From contig CAZABT010000001.1 of the NCBI GenBank assembly GCA_964483395.1, positions 1 to 64,000 on the forward strand: a stretch of DNA of 64,000 bases, given 5' to 3'. This stretch comes from JAAYYM01 sp964483395 (lineage in GTDB: Bacteria; Bacillota; Clostridia; Lachnospirales; Lachnospiraceae). Made by a program: the position numbers and the translations under genes. The notes beneath the pieces are model-generated. The model saw nothing but the letters and a program-made list of their open reading frames with translations, was not told where the DNA came from and searched no databases. Positions 43,837-53,231 of the stretch are shown here, piece after piece (position 1 is the stretch's first letter; each line of letters opens with the position of its first letter).

Positions 43837-45381
43837 ATGGCAGCAGAAGTAGGCATACTAAAAGAGAATCGATATGTAAGAGGATTTTTACGGCACTACA
43901 GGATAGAATACCGGGAATTTGAAACGGCACAGGAGATGTTGGAGTCAGAGATACCGGTGCTTTTTTGTGATACACCGGTGGATATTGCTGCAGCGGTGAA
44001 GAACGGAAAGTTCATCATTGTCAATCATGCAGTGCTGATGGATTTTATAGGGAAGCCGGTGCAGAGGGCACCGGGCTATGATTATGTTATGAAGGATTTT
44101 GTGTTTGGAGAACGCAGCTTCTATATAGATGAGCCGGTTTATTGCTGCGACCCCAGTATGAATACCGTGGCACCAAAGCTGCAGCATTGGATCAGGGAGC
44201 AGGACTTTTTTGATGTGGGAGAGACCTTTTCCCCATCTAATGAGATGATACCGGGTGCCTGTATTCTGGCAGGACGGCAGGTGATTTCACTTCCGTGGAA
44301 ACTCAGCAGTCTGGATCGATTGAAAAAGATTTCTTTAAGACCTCAATATAGAAAGAAGAGTAACCGCTATTCTGTCAGACTGCTACCGAATGTTGATTTT
44401 TCGGGACTGCGGCAGCTCCTGCTGGCATTGCTTCGTTATGCTTATCGCAGGCAGGAACTGTGGATGCCGGAATATCATTTTGCCAGCATCCGGATGGGAG
44501 ATCAGGATATAGAGTTCATATATCCACCGGAGAAGATCATGGCAGAGACTGAACAAAAAAAGAAGCTGGCAGCAGTGCTTAGATTTGCACTGCCGATTGT
44601 GGTCATGCTGCTGTTTTTGGGTGCGGTTCTTAGTTTTACCTCACCATTGTTTGCAGCGGTTATGCTGGGCATTATGGTGGGTATGTGCATTACATTGCAC
44701 ATCTGCCGCAAGAAGCGTCCGTCTGCAATGAAATACCTGCTTGGAGCTTTTGCCGTGGCGGTGATAGGAATCAATCTGCTGTATAATGTACGCAGTCTTC
44801 CGACAATCTATCCGTTGTATCGTTCGGGGGTGCAGAGCCGCTATATTCCGGATTTTCTGGAGGAGGGGCTATATGCAGATTCATTGCTGCAGCTGCTTGT
44901 AAAAGACAAGACCGTTACAGTACACGATACCGGAGATGCCTATGAGCATCCTGTCTATGAGTATTATGAGGAAGGTGATCCGCAGGTAAAATATGCGGTG
45001 GCACATGATCCCAAATATTATTACGGACGTGATTATTATAGATTTTTTGAGAAATTTGCAAAGGCTGTTCAAGTGGATGCAGCACTGGCAGCGAAGGATA
45101 CCTTCGACTTTACCGCACTTCGGGATTCCGGAGGGATGTCTCCAATTGGGTTCAGCAACGATATGGCGAGGTATACGTTCTTGATCAATGAAGACGAGAT
45201 CGAGCAGGCTTCTTATTTCTGGTATGATTTTGTATATCGAGAGGAATCGCCGACGATGTATGTATATATGGAAAACGAACTGCCTTCTGACTGCGAGGAG
45301 CTGGTAGTCCTGTGGGATACAGAGAACAATCTGTATATTATGAGCAGGACATTCTACGAACAGGAGGTGCAGGTACAATGA
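43837..45381 (+). CDS. Membrane protein of unknown family, first gene of module D
   Basis: A 514-residue protein that I do not recognise. Residues 1-240 are soluble and probably cytoplasmic, with a repeated alpha/beta look (VLFCDTPVDIAAAV, FIIVNHAVLMDF) and a long basic stretch (residues 165-180). Three or four membrane helices follow, about 248-325. The C-terminal 190 residues are polar, rich in Tyr and Asp (ending with VYMENELPSDCEELVVLWD), and probably extracytoplasmic. GGAGG lies upstream of the ATG. It is the first gene behind the perfect promoter at 43762 and is followed, with ATGA coupling, by a GT-C-like protein. It may be a scaffold or regulator of that glycosylation system. No catalytic motif is evident. 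Confidence 0.8.
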   Translation: MAAEVGILKENRYVRGFLRHYRIEYREFETAQEMLESEIPVLFCDTPVDIAAAVKNGKFIIVNHAVLMDFIGKPVQRAPGYDYVMKDFVFGERSFYIDEPVYCCDPSMNTVAPKLQHWIREQDFFDVGETFSPSNEMIPGACILAGRQVISLPWKLSSLDRLKKISLRPQYRKKSNRYSVRLLPNVDFSGLRQLLLALLRYAYRRQELWMPEYHFASIRMGDQDIEFIYPPEKIMAETEQKKKLAAVLRFALPIVVMLLFLGAVLSFTSPLFAAVMLGIMVGMCITLHICRKKRPSAMKYLLGAFAVAVIGINLLYNVRSLPTIYPLYRSGVQSRYIPDFLEEGLYADSLLQLLVKDKTVTVHDTGDAYEHPVYEYYEEGDPQVKYAVAHDPKYYYGRDYYRFFEKFAKAVQVDAALAAKDTFDFTALRDSGGMSPIGFSNDMARYTFLINEDEIEQASYFWYDFVYREESPTMYVYMENELPSDCEELVVLWDTENNLYIMSRTFYEQEVQVQ

Positions 45382-46958
45382 CAACAGAACAGATGAGCGT
45401 TTTGCTGGAGGGACTTTCATCAGGCTGCTATATCAGGCAGGTACTTGCGATCATGCTGCTGTTTCTGACCGGTATTGCCTTTTTGTATGGATGCAGTGAA
45501 ACGATGGAGAAAAGGTGGCTGTATCTGCTGGCCTATCCGATGGGACTTGCGATATGGTGTGTGACAGGTTTCCTGTTACTGACTGTCGGAATTCCGTTCC
45601 GGTGGTATACACAGCTTCCTGCAATGGTGCTGGTGGTTCTTGCAAATGCAATATTTCCCCGGCTGCGTCACAGAATTGGTTTGAGGAAAGATGTATTTGG
45701 AAGGAAAGGCACAACACTGCTTGCGGCATTGGCCGTCATGCTTGTGGCCGCCTGTGTGGCAACCGGCGGAATCAGCAGCTTCAGTGTATCCAATGATACG
45801 ATGTATTATTATATGTATTATCCGGAGATACTCGTTCAAAATGGAGCTTATCTTAGTTCTTATGATGTATTCCTGTCCGACGTGGGACCGATGGCGGCTT
45901 TGATCGGAACCATTCCGGCGATGCTTGGATTTGACCAGTTTTACGGAATCCAGCAGGTATTTCATTTGAATTTCATTCTGATTTTTGCCTTGTTAGTATA
46001 TGAACGTGCCCGGACAAAGCTGCAGCATAAAACGGCAGTCGGCCTGACAGTGGCAGTCACGCTTTTACTTGCGACCACAACACCCTATGTGGTGCTTTCC
46101 AAGTGGATTCTGGCAAATGTATATGTCATGAGCTACTGCTTCATACTCTTTGGACTGGCTTACAAAATGGATACAGAGAGAAAAGAGGGAGAGCAGAGTC
46201 CGCGAGACTATCTGGCAGTCATTATGATATTGTCTGCAATGATTTCCATGCTGCGTATGGAGGGCGGCATGCTGATGTGCTTTATGATTGTATGTATATC
46301 AACACTCGGCTTCAGCAACAAAGAACTGAACATCAGGTTTTTGCTGCCGGCGGCAATGATGCCGTGCCTATACTATATTCGATATTTTCTGTTCTTAAAG
46401 GTGTCACCTGTCTATAGCTTTCTGACGTGGCAGAAGGCGGCGGTTGCAGTCGGAGCCATAGTATTGCTGGGACATTATATCGGTGCGGTCAGGGGAAAAA
46501 GACTGCTTAGGCTGCAGCAGAAGACAGGCTGGCTGATCCTGCTTGGCTTGCTGGCTGTGAATGCCGGACTTTGTGCAATGGCGCCATCGGCCTATATGGT
46601 TGTACTGAAAGCATTCTGGCAGAACATCATATACCAGGAGGGGTGGGGATATTCCATTTATCTGCTGGTTGCATGCATGATTGCAGTTTGTATGGTGAAG
46701 TCTCATAGAAAACCGGGAGACTCTATTCACTATGAAACGCTGGTCCTTTTAGGCTATGTTTTGTTTACGCTGGCGGTCAGCTTTGCAAGAGGAGGAGGAC
46801 TCAGACGCGGTATTGGCGATTCAGGAAATCGTGTGATGCTGCAGGTCATTCCATTTCTAATCTATGTGCTTGCCTGCAAGGCAATTGACCTGATCGAGAG
46901 TACCGAGGAACATAGAATGGAACAGAAACAGGAGGAAACAGATTCATGCCACTTGTGA
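45378..46958 (+). CDS. GT-C-like (possibly DUF6077-related) membrane protein
   Basis: A 526-residue membrane protein with about thirteen helices. The first large external loop contains SVSNDTMYYYMYYPEILVQNGAYLSSYD, with an acidic residue in the position typical of GT-C glycosyltransferases, and RMEGGML near residue 295 may be a second conserved site. Topology and loop pattern resemble the split protein at 930-2891. ATG 45378 is chosen because AGGAGGTG lies about 9 bases upstream and it makes an ATGA overlap with the previous stop. The C-terminus is short and charged. Likely role: transfer of a sugar from a lipid donor to an external acceptor (inference from fold). Confidence 0.8.
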   Translation: MTTEQMSVLLEGLSSGCYIRQVLAIMLLFLTGIAFLYGCSETMEKRWLYLLAYPMGLAIWCVTGFLLLTVGIPFRWYTQLPAMVLVVLANAIFPRLRHRIGLRKDVFGRKGTTLLAALAVMLVAACVATGGISSFSVSNDTMYYYMYYPEILVQNGAYLSSYDVFLSDVGPMAALIGTIPAMLGFDQFYGIQQVFHLNFILIFALLVYERARTKLQHKTAVGLTVAVTLLLATTTPYVVLSKWILANVYVMSYCFILFGLAYKMDTERKEGEQSPRDYLAVIMILSAMISMLRMEGGMLMCFMIVCISTLGFSNKELNIRFLLPAAMMPCLYYIRYFLFLKVSPVYSFLTWQKAAVAVGAIVLLGHYIGAVRGKRLLRLQQKTGWLILLGLLAVNAGLCAMAPSAYMVVLKAFWQNIIYQEGWGYSIYLLVACMIAVCMVKSHRKPGDSIHYETLVLLGYVLFTLAVSFARGGGLRRGIGDSGNRVMLQVIPFLIYVLACKAIDLIESTEEHRMEQKQEETDSCHL

Positions 46959-47719
46959 TCAATGCTGATGATTTCGGCAGAACCGAGGAAATCAATCAGG
47001 CAATTTGCGAATGCTTTCAATTGGATTATATTGACAGAACAACATTGATGGTGAATATGCCCTTTGCGGACATGGCTGTAGAGACGGCCCGGAACAATGG
47101 ATTTATAGACAAAGTCGGACTGCATCTGAATCTGACGGCAGGCAGTCCGCTGACAGAAGCAATCCGCAGCAATCCGCTTTTTTGCGATGCAGAGGGAAAT
47201 TTTCATGCAGGCTTTCATAAGAGTCTGAAAACAAGATTATTCATGAGCCGGACGGATATGGAGCAGATCGGAGAAGAACTGGAAGCACAGATCGGAAAGT
47301 ATCTGCAGTATGGATGTATGCTGCGGCATGTAGATTCTCATCATCACGTGCACACAGATCTGCCGGTTCTGAAGGCACTGAAGCCATTGCTGCAAACATA
47401 TGAAATGAGATCCATCCGGATTGGGCGCAACTTATTCCGGGGAGGCTCATTGTTCAATAGAGGTTACAAACGCTTTTATAATGCACAGCTAAAGAAGACC
47501 GGACTTGAACAGACAGACTATTTCGGTTCCATGCAGGATCTGCGTACCTATGTCAGGACCTGCGGAGCGGCCGGAAAGCTTTTTGTAAAGCAATATCAGA
47601 CAGAGATCATGACACATCCGATGTACGATGAGGACGGCATGCTGGTGGATACCAGCGAGCCGATGACAGATACGTGGTGCATGGAATTCGGACGATCACA
47701 AAGAGGAGAACAGATTTGA
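46946..47719 (+). CDS. YdjC/ChbG-family carbohydrate deacetylase
   Basis: A 257-residue enzyme of the YdjC/ChbG family, which removes N-acetyl groups from sugars. The start LVINADDFGRTEEIN carries the two catalytic and metal-binding Asp residues. KVGLHLNLTAGSPL near residue 55 has the first His, and RHVDSHHHVHTDLPV near residue 130 the further metal ligands. AGGAGG precedes the ATG, and the gene overlaps the GT-C gene by 13 bases. The family normally acts in the cytoplasm on small sugars. Here it lies in a glycan-assembly operon, so it may produce a free amino sugar, for instance on a lipid-linked donor. This is inference from context. Confidence 0.88.
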   Translation: MPLVINADDFGRTEEINQAICECFQLDYIDRTTLMVNMPFADMAVETARNNGFIDKVGLHLNLTAGSPLTEAIRSNPLFCDAEGNFHAGFHKSLKTRLFMSRTDMEQIGEELEAQIGKYLQYGCMLRHVDSHHHVHTDLPVLKALKPLLQTYEMRSIRIGRNLFRGGSLFNRGYKRFYNAQLKKTGLEQTDYFGSMQDLRTYVRTCGAAGKLFVKQYQTEIMTHPMYDEDGMLVDTSEPMTDTWCMEFGRSQRGEQI

Positions 47720-50517
47720 ACCGAGAATCCCGGAAGGCTGCATTGCAGCAGTATATGCTTCCGCCGGCGGCAACCTTGCTCATTGTCGGCATTGTGCTAT
47801 GGCTGAAGCAGATTTTTCCGTTTGGCGGGAATACAATTGATTATTATGATATGGGGCAGCAGATTGCCGCATTTTATTATCATGTTTATGATGCCCTGCA
47901 TGGGACAAAGTCCTTGTTTTACGATTGGTACAGTGCTCTGGGTACGAACATGACGATGAACACATCAGGCTGCAGCAGTATCAGCTTGTTCAACCTGCTG
48001 CTGTACTTTGTGCCGCGTGAGGGTATTTTGCAGGCACTATCCATTTTTACAATGGTTAAGATGGCTTGTATGTCCCTGACAATGTATCATTTTCTGCATA
48101 AGACGATCAAGGCAGCATATGTCTGGGAATTTTGCTTTTCTGTCTGCTACGGAGTCTGCGGCTTTGCCATGATGTATTATATCACGAACCAGTGGCTGGA
48201 TGTGGCTGTTTTCCTGCCGCTTTTGGCAGGTGCGGCAGTACGTCTGTGTAAAGAAAAGCGCATGATGTCTTATGTGGTATATCTGACGATCTGTCTGACC
48301 GGCAGCTATTATCAAAGCTTTATGATTCTGATTTTTATTATGTTGGCGGTCGGAGCCTATTATTTGACAGTCGGTGCATCTGAACGCGAAGAACGCAAGG
48401 CGGCGGTGTGCAGACTGGCGCTTGGTACGGCGCTGGCGTTCGGCCTGTCTGCTTTTATTTTGCTTCCGCAGCTGATACAGACCTTTGGTTCGACACGATT
48501 TGAAAACAATAACAAGGAAGGCAATTTTTATCTGAACATTTTAAAGCAGGTGAAGGGAGTCTATACAACGAGGTGGTGGAGTCTGCTCGGCTTGTCACTG
48601 CCGTTTGCGGTGATCCTCCGAGGAATCTGTACCGGAATCCGCCGTTCGGGTTCATGGAAACAATATCGTACAGGTGGGTACTTCAAAAAAGATTTATTTT
48701 TTGTATTGATGATTGTAATGATGTGCTTGGAACTGCTGCTTGAAAGTGTCAATCTGATGTGGCATTTTGGATCCTATGTCGGGTATCCGATCAGAAATGG
48801 GTTTATCATCAGTCTTATGGTGTTGACAGCGGCATGCTATTATGCAAAGCGTCAGGAAATCAGCGAACAGGAGGACGGAGAGAATTGTTTGCTGTATAAG
48901 CTGCTGTTAGGCAGTGTTTCAACAGCTATCATTGCGGGACTTGTGATCTGTGCATACCGGAGCCGTACGGACTGGGTGCTGCGCAGTGTGTTTCATATGA
49001 CGGCATTGATTTGCGGAATCAGTTTTTTACTCTATTCTCTGCTTTTGTGGAGTTATACTGCTGCAATCAGAGCAGGACTCAGCGGAAAGCGGATATTCCA
49101 GCGGGCGGCAATCGTGAATCTGCTTTTGGCAGAACTGGTTGTATTTGCATATATGATGCTTGGAAAACCCGATTATACGACGGGCTATTCTGAGCAGGCA
49201 GAGCAAAGTGGTGATTATATTGCGGAGACCAATGAACTGGTAGAAGAACTGCACATCACAGACTCTGCAACAGAAAGAATCAAAAATCCAGATACGGAGT
49301 TGAATGCGAATTATCCGTTTGTCATGCGTCATGCATCACTCAGTAACTGGACGCATATGATAGAACCCTCCTTTCAGAAGGGAGCAGTAGACTGGGGCTA
49401 CTCTATCCAGTATATGCGAGTGCTGGATGCGGGCGGTACGGTATTTTCTGATGCATTGCTGGGCATCCGTCAGGTACTCAGTGTTAAGGAACAGCCGGAA
49501 GAACTTTATGAAGAGGTTGGAGGCACAACGGTAGGAGAAGGCAGTGAAGCGAAAGAATACAAGCTGTATCAAAGCAAATATACCTTACCGTTTGGAATTG
49601 TAATAGAAGGCTATGACAATGAAACCTATGAGACTCTGAGTGCAGAGGCTGATGATCGATTTGCAGTGCAAAATGCACTTTATAAGCAGATGCGGCCTTC
49701 AGAAGAGGCTCCGCTGATAGAGACGGTCTGTGCCGGTGAGGGAGCAGCGGATGCGCAGCAGAGCATCAGGATAACAGGACAAAAGGTACTTTATTTTTCC
49801 GGAGCAAGCGTGGACAGTGATGAGGGAAATATGATTATATCGGTGAATGGCAGGCAGGTTGCAGTGCCAACGATCGGGAGTCCGGAGCAGGTGAATTATC
49901 CGGCATATTTCAATAATAATTTCATCTGTCTGGGGGTATTCGAGAATGAAACCGTTCAGATAGATATAGAGTTTTTGGATGTTGAGGAAGCTAAAAGAAT
50001 GGATCGTGATGAGTGCTTTTCCATTGGAGCACTCGATCTTGAATTGCTGCAGGAGCTTTGCAGCAGTGAAGCAGAAAAGGAAATGGTAACAGAGCCGGTT
50101 ACAGACAATACGAGTCTGACGCTTACGGTGAAGGATGCGCCCGAAGGAGGCACGTTACTGCTTCCGGTCAAATATGATCGGGGCTTTGCCGTGCAGGGGA
50201 ATGCCATGGAAGTCCGAACGGAGCAGGGGTATGGTGTGTTTACTGCAATTCCGCTGCAGGAAGGTGACAATCGGATTGTCATGAAGTTCTTCCCCACTGG
50301 AATGCGTATAGGCTGTATCCTCAGTCTCTTGACAATGCTCCTTGCAAATGCATTGTTGTATGCCGTAAAAAGAAACAGGCTGCTGCTGTCGAATCGGACA
50401 GAGCAGGTGCTTCACAATGTAGTGTGGAAGTTATTTTTGGCCGTATGGGCCGCCGCAGTGCTGGTAATCTATATCATACCGGTTTTATATGCACCGTTTG
50501 GGCTGTTGCTGAAATAG
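47716..50517 (+). CDS. YfhO-family GT-C membrane glycosyltransferase
   Basis: A 933-residue membrane protein of the YfhO family. Such proteins glycosylate teichoic acids or other surface polymers from undecaprenyl-phosphate sugars outside the cell. TTG 47716 is chosen because GAGGAG lies 7 bases upstream and it overlaps the preceding stop (TTGA); GTG codons at 47674 and 47677 lack a site. After the first helix comes YYDMGQQIAAFYYHVYDALHG with the likely catalytic Asp, then FYDWYSALGTNM. About twelve helices cover residues 15-490. A large external region (500-890) and a last pair of helices, near 855-880 and 905-930, finish the protein. Confidence 0.85.
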   Translation: MNRESRKAALQQYMLPPAATLLIVGIVLWLKQIFPFGGNTIDYYDMGQQIAAFYYHVYDALHGTKSLFYDWYSALGTNMTMNTSGCSSISLFNLLLYFVPREGILQALSIFTMVKMACMSLTMYHFLHKTIKAAYVWEFCFSVCYGVCGFAMMYYITNQWLDVAVFLPLLAGAAVRLCKEKRMMSYVVYLTICLTGSYYQSFMILIFIMLAVGAYYLTVGASEREERKAAVCRLALGTALAFGLSAFILLPQLIQTFGSTRFENNNKEGNFYLNILKQVKGVYTTRWWSLLGLSLPFAVILRGICTGIRRSGSWKQYRTGGYFKKDLFFVLMIVMMCLELLLESVNLMWHFGSYVGYPIRNGFIISLMVLTAACYYAKRQEISEQEDGENCLLYKLLLGSVSTAIIAGLVICAYRSRTDWVLRSVFHMTALICGISFLLYSLLLWSYTAAIRAGLSGKRIFQRAAIVNLLLAELVVFAYMMLGKPDYTTGYSEQAEQSGDYIAETNELVEELHITDSATERIKNPDTELNANYPFVMRHASLSNWTHMIEPSFQKGAVDWGYSIQYMRVLDAGGTVFSDALLGIRQVLSVKEQPEELYEEVGGTTVGEGSEAKEYKLYQSKYTLPFGIVIEGYDNETYETLSAEADDRFAVQNALYKQMRPSEEAPLIETVCAGEGAADAQQSIRITGQKVLYFSGASVDSDEGNMIISVNGRQVAVPTIGSPEQVNYPAYFNNNFICLGVFENETVQIDIEFLDVEEAKRMDRDECFSIGALDLELLQELCSSEAEKEMVTEPVTDNTSLTLTVKDAPEGGTLLLPVKYDRGFAVQGNAMEVRTEQGYGVFTAIPLQEGDNRIVMKFFPTGMRIGCILSLLTMLLANALLYAVKRNRLLLSNRTEQVLHNVVWKLFLAVWAAAVLVIYIIPVLYAPFGLLLK

Positions 50518-50532
50518 CAGGAGGGATTTGGA

Positions 50533-52236
50533 ATGCATAAAAATGAAAAACTCAGGGAGCTTCTGAAAAAACCGTTTGTCATTGCTGCGATACAGAATAT
50601 CGTCTGTCTGTTATCCTCGTTGTGTCTATTTCATCCGCACTTTGAGGAAAATGATGATGTCATCATCGCATTTATTGCGGAAGGGGTATATGGGGCAAGA
50701 GACAGTCATCTTGTCTATGTGAATCATTGTCTGGGAGATTTTCTGAAGTTTCTGTACAGCCTGTGCGATGGAGTACGCTGGCATTCCGTGCTGCAGTATG
50801 TGGGAGTGTTTACTGCTTTTACAGTTTTATCCTATATCCTGATCCGTGAAAAAAAGCATGGCGGGCTGTTGTCTGCGTTGTTTCTGCTTTGCACGTTCTA
50901 TGAGGCATATGTTTCCCTGCAGTACACAAAAACAGCGGCGATTCTTGTGGCAATTGGTTATGTGATCATTTTCTACTGTCTAAAAATCGTTCGGCGCGGA
51001 GAAAAAAGCATTGAGGGACTCATGGCAGTGGGAGCCATTTTGCTGTTTTACGGAGCATTGCTGCGTATCAGTTGCTTTTATATGGCTACGGCAGTATTTA
51101 TTCTGCCCGCTGTGAATGAAGTTTTCAAGATATGCAGAGAAACGGCAGTCGGCCACAAGAAAAAACTTTTGTTCGCTTATCTGGCTGTGTTTGCGGCAAT
51201 TTTTATGGCAATCTGTGCTTTTGGCTATGTTGATCGTCAGGCATATGTATCAAATGAAGGCTGGGCACGCTATAAGACCTTTAATGCGAATCGCATGAAG
51301 CTGTTGGATTATCGTTATGATCTGATGAATTATGAAACGTATGGTGAGGAATTGGAAGAACTGCATGTATCGGAGAATGATGCCCTGCTTTATCTTACCT
51401 GGCAGTTTGGTGACAGCAGTGTGTTTAACAATCAGCTCATCAATGAAGTTATTAAGGATGCTGCACCCCGACCGCTTGACATAGGGATGCTGAAGCGTCT
51501 GGCAGCACATATCTTTGAGGAATTGTATGGGCTGAATGCTTATATGATAGGAATTTTGGGCGTGGGTCTTTGGATGCTTCTGAATCGAAAAAAACAGACC
51601 GTTCTGCTTGTGCTTTACCTTGGAGCTGTATTAACGGCAGTGCTTTGCTATTACGAGTACAGCGGCAGATGGAATCACAGAGTTGTTTTTGCAATACTTT
51701 TTACTGTTTTGCTCATGCTGCTCGCATACGATGGAGGCGAAGAAAAAAAGCTGATGCAAATGCTGATTGGAATTTGTCTGATGATCAATGTGGGCCTGTT
51801 TTTGAAGGATTCCTTCGATTATAACCGCTATGTGCGGGAGGAAGCATCGGGAACAGCGCAGTTGACGGCATATACGGAACAACATGAGGACAATCTATAT
51901 CTGATTGACCCGTTTACAGATCAGACGGCATATCAGTATGATGTATTCAAGGCTTATCCGGAGGGTGCATTTAAGAATCGCACCTATTTTGGCGGATGGC
52001 TGTCCAATTCTCCGGTTTATGCGGAAGTGCTGAAGCGGTACGGGTACAGGAATGCGTTTCAGGCGTTGAAGGCATCGCCGTCGGATGAGCGGATTTATTT
52101 GATAGATAATTGCTATCCGGAAGAAAAACTGCTTTATTTGCAGGAGCACTATGGGAAAAAGCTTGCTCTGGAAAAGGTGGAGTGTGTAGGTGGATATACG
52201 ATTTACAGAGCGATCAAAGCAACTGGAGAAAATTAA
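50533..52236 (+). CDS. GT-C-like membrane protein
   Basis: A 567-residue membrane protein with ten to twelve helices. After the first helix the loop FHPHFEENDDVIIAFIAEGVYG places Glu and Asp residues where GT-C enzymes have their catalytic acid; a similar ENDD motif is common in uncharacterised clostridial glycan-locus proteins. A polar segment with YEYSGRWNHRVVF near residue 375 and the C-terminal 130 residues (starting near 430) are probably external. AGGAGGG precedes the ATG. It ends the module D operon; the next 243 bases hold no gene. Confidence 0.82.
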   Translation: MHKNEKLRELLKKPFVIAAIQNIVCLLSSLCLFHPHFEENDDVIIAFIAEGVYGARDSHLVYVNHCLGDFLKFLYSLCDGVRWHSVLQYVGVFTAFTVLSYILIREKKHGGLLSALFLLCTFYEAYVSLQYTKTAAILVAIGYVIIFYCLKIVRRGEKSIEGLMAVGAILLFYGALLRISCFYMATAVFILPAVNEVFKICRETAVGHKKKLLFAYLAVFAAIFMAICAFGYVDRQAYVSNEGWARYKTFNANRMKLLDYRYDLMNYETYGEELEELHVSENDALLYLTWQFGDSSVFNNQLINEVIKDAAPRPLDIGMLKRLAAHIFEELYGLNAYMIGILGVGLWMLLNRKKQTVLLVLYLGAVLTAVLCYYEYSGRWNHRVVFAILFTVLLMLLAYDGGEEKKLMQMLIGICLMINVGLFLKDSFDYNRYVREEASGTAQLTAYTEQHEDNLYLIDPFTDQTAYQYDVFKAYPEGAFKNRTYFGGWLSNSPVYAEVLKRYGYRNAFQALKASPSDERIYLIDNCYPEEKLLYLQEHYGKKLALEKVECVGGYTIYRAIKATGEN

Positions 52237-52285
52237 CATATTCCATCCAAATGTTACATTTAGATAACCAAACATTACAATTCTA

Positions 52286-52314
52286 TTGTTATTTCAATAT
52301 ACATATAGTATAAG
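52286..52314 (+). promoter_or_regulatory. Candidate promoter for the two-component system
   Basis: TTGTTA at 52286-52291 and TATAAG at 52309-52314 are 17 bases apart. A transcript would have a leader of about 160 bases that includes the hairpin at 52362-52384. The inverted repeat ACAAT/ATTGT (52278-52282 and 52286-52290 region) overlaps the -35 box and could be an operator. A second, weaker candidate is TTGCTT at 52420-52425 with TATGAG at 52443-52448, also 17 bases apart and much nearer the gene. The rest of the 243-base gap shows no coding potential. Confidence 0.4.
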
Positions 52315-52361
52315 AAAATACAGAGATTGCATCTCAACAACCTGTGTTTATTTCTTATATG

Positions 52362-52384
52362 GCTCGCGGCTCATCCCCGCGAGC
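52362..52384 (+). other. GC-rich hairpin in the leader of the two-component operon
   Basis: GCTCGCGG (52362-52369) pairs perfectly with CCGCGAGC (52377-52384) around a loop of seven bases. No T-run follows, so it is not a standard intrinsic terminator. It may end the module D transcript poorly, or act as an RNA structure in the leader of the response regulator gene. Confidence 0.5.
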
Positions 52385-52479
52385 TGTATTGCGTCTGTAA
52401 TCTGAGACCGACAGATTTTTTGCTTGCCAATGTGTCGGACTGTATGAGAAAATAATGTGAGTGCAAGGAGGCGGTCTGA

Positions 52480-53202
52480 ATGATAACCTGTGCGGTATGC
52501 GATGATGATTATGTATATGCAGAGCGGATCAAAGAGAAAATTCAGGAATATGCGCTTCAAAAGGATATTCAGTGTGCTGTTGATGTATATGGCAGCGGTG
52601 AGGAACTGCTGGAACAGAAAAATAAAAAATACAGTGTTTATTTTCTGGATATGCAGATGAAGGAAATTGACGGAATGAAGGTGGCCGGAGCAATCCGAGA
52701 GGCAGACGAGAGAGCGGTCATTGTATTTATTTCCGGCTATATTCAATATGCGGCAAGGGGCTATTGCGTCAATGCAGTCAGATATATTCTGAAGCCACAG
52801 CTTGAGGAGGAATTTGCGGACTGCATGGATGCAGTGGTTGAGCATTTATCCAATATTGATGAAACACTGAGTATACATATCGGAACAAGAGACATCGAGT
52901 TAAAGCTGGATGATATCGTATATATAGAAAATGATAAGCGCAAGGTTTTGATTCATATGAGTGAGGAACAGGTGATTTACGAGACTTATGCGAAAATCTC
53001 GGATTTGGTTGAGCGCCTTCACCGAAACGGTTTCATTTATTGTCATGCGGCTTATCTGGTCAATGCGAATAAAATTACGGAAATAGGTCCGACAGAATTT
53101 TTGCTGGTCACCGGGGAGAGGGTTCCCATCAGCAGACAGAAATATCTGCAGGCACAAAAGGAATACTATTTCTGCAAAGTGAAGTCTAATGTGTTTCATT
53201 AG
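52480..53202 (+). CDS. LytTR-type response regulator (AgrA-like)
   Basis: A 240-residue response regulator. The N-terminal receiver domain (residues 1-125) has the acidic pair Asp8/Asp9, the phosphorylation site Asp57 (YFLDMQM) and the conserved Lys-Pro (YILKPQ) near residue 108. The C-terminal LytTR DNA-binding domain (about 135-235) has IVYIENDKRKVLIH and FIYCHAAYLVNANKI, as in AgrA and VirR. CAAGGAGG lies before the ATG. It is cotranscribed with the kinase gene 29 bases downstream. It could control nearby polysaccharide genes, but no LytTR direct repeats were recognised with certainty. Confidence 0.92.
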   Translation: MITCAVCDDDYVYAERIKEKIQEYALQKDIQCAVDVYGSGEELLEQKNKKYSVYFLDMQMKEIDGMKVAGAIREADERAVIVFISGYIQYAARGYCVNAVRYILKPQLEEEFADCMDAVVEHLSNIDETLSIHIGTRDIELKLDDIVYIENDKRKVLIHMSEEQVIYETYAKISDLVERLHRNGFIYCHAAYLVNANKITEIGPTEFLLVTGERVPISRQKYLQAQKEYYFCKVKSNVFH

Positions 53203-53231
53203 CAGAGATTGCAAAGGGGGCTGAGATTTCA

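Noticed and set aside
52237..52479. Possible small gene or riboswitch in the 243-base gap
   Set aside because: No start with ribosome binding site and open frame of useful length was seen, and no known riboswitch pattern was recognised. Only promoter-like sequences and a hairpin remain.
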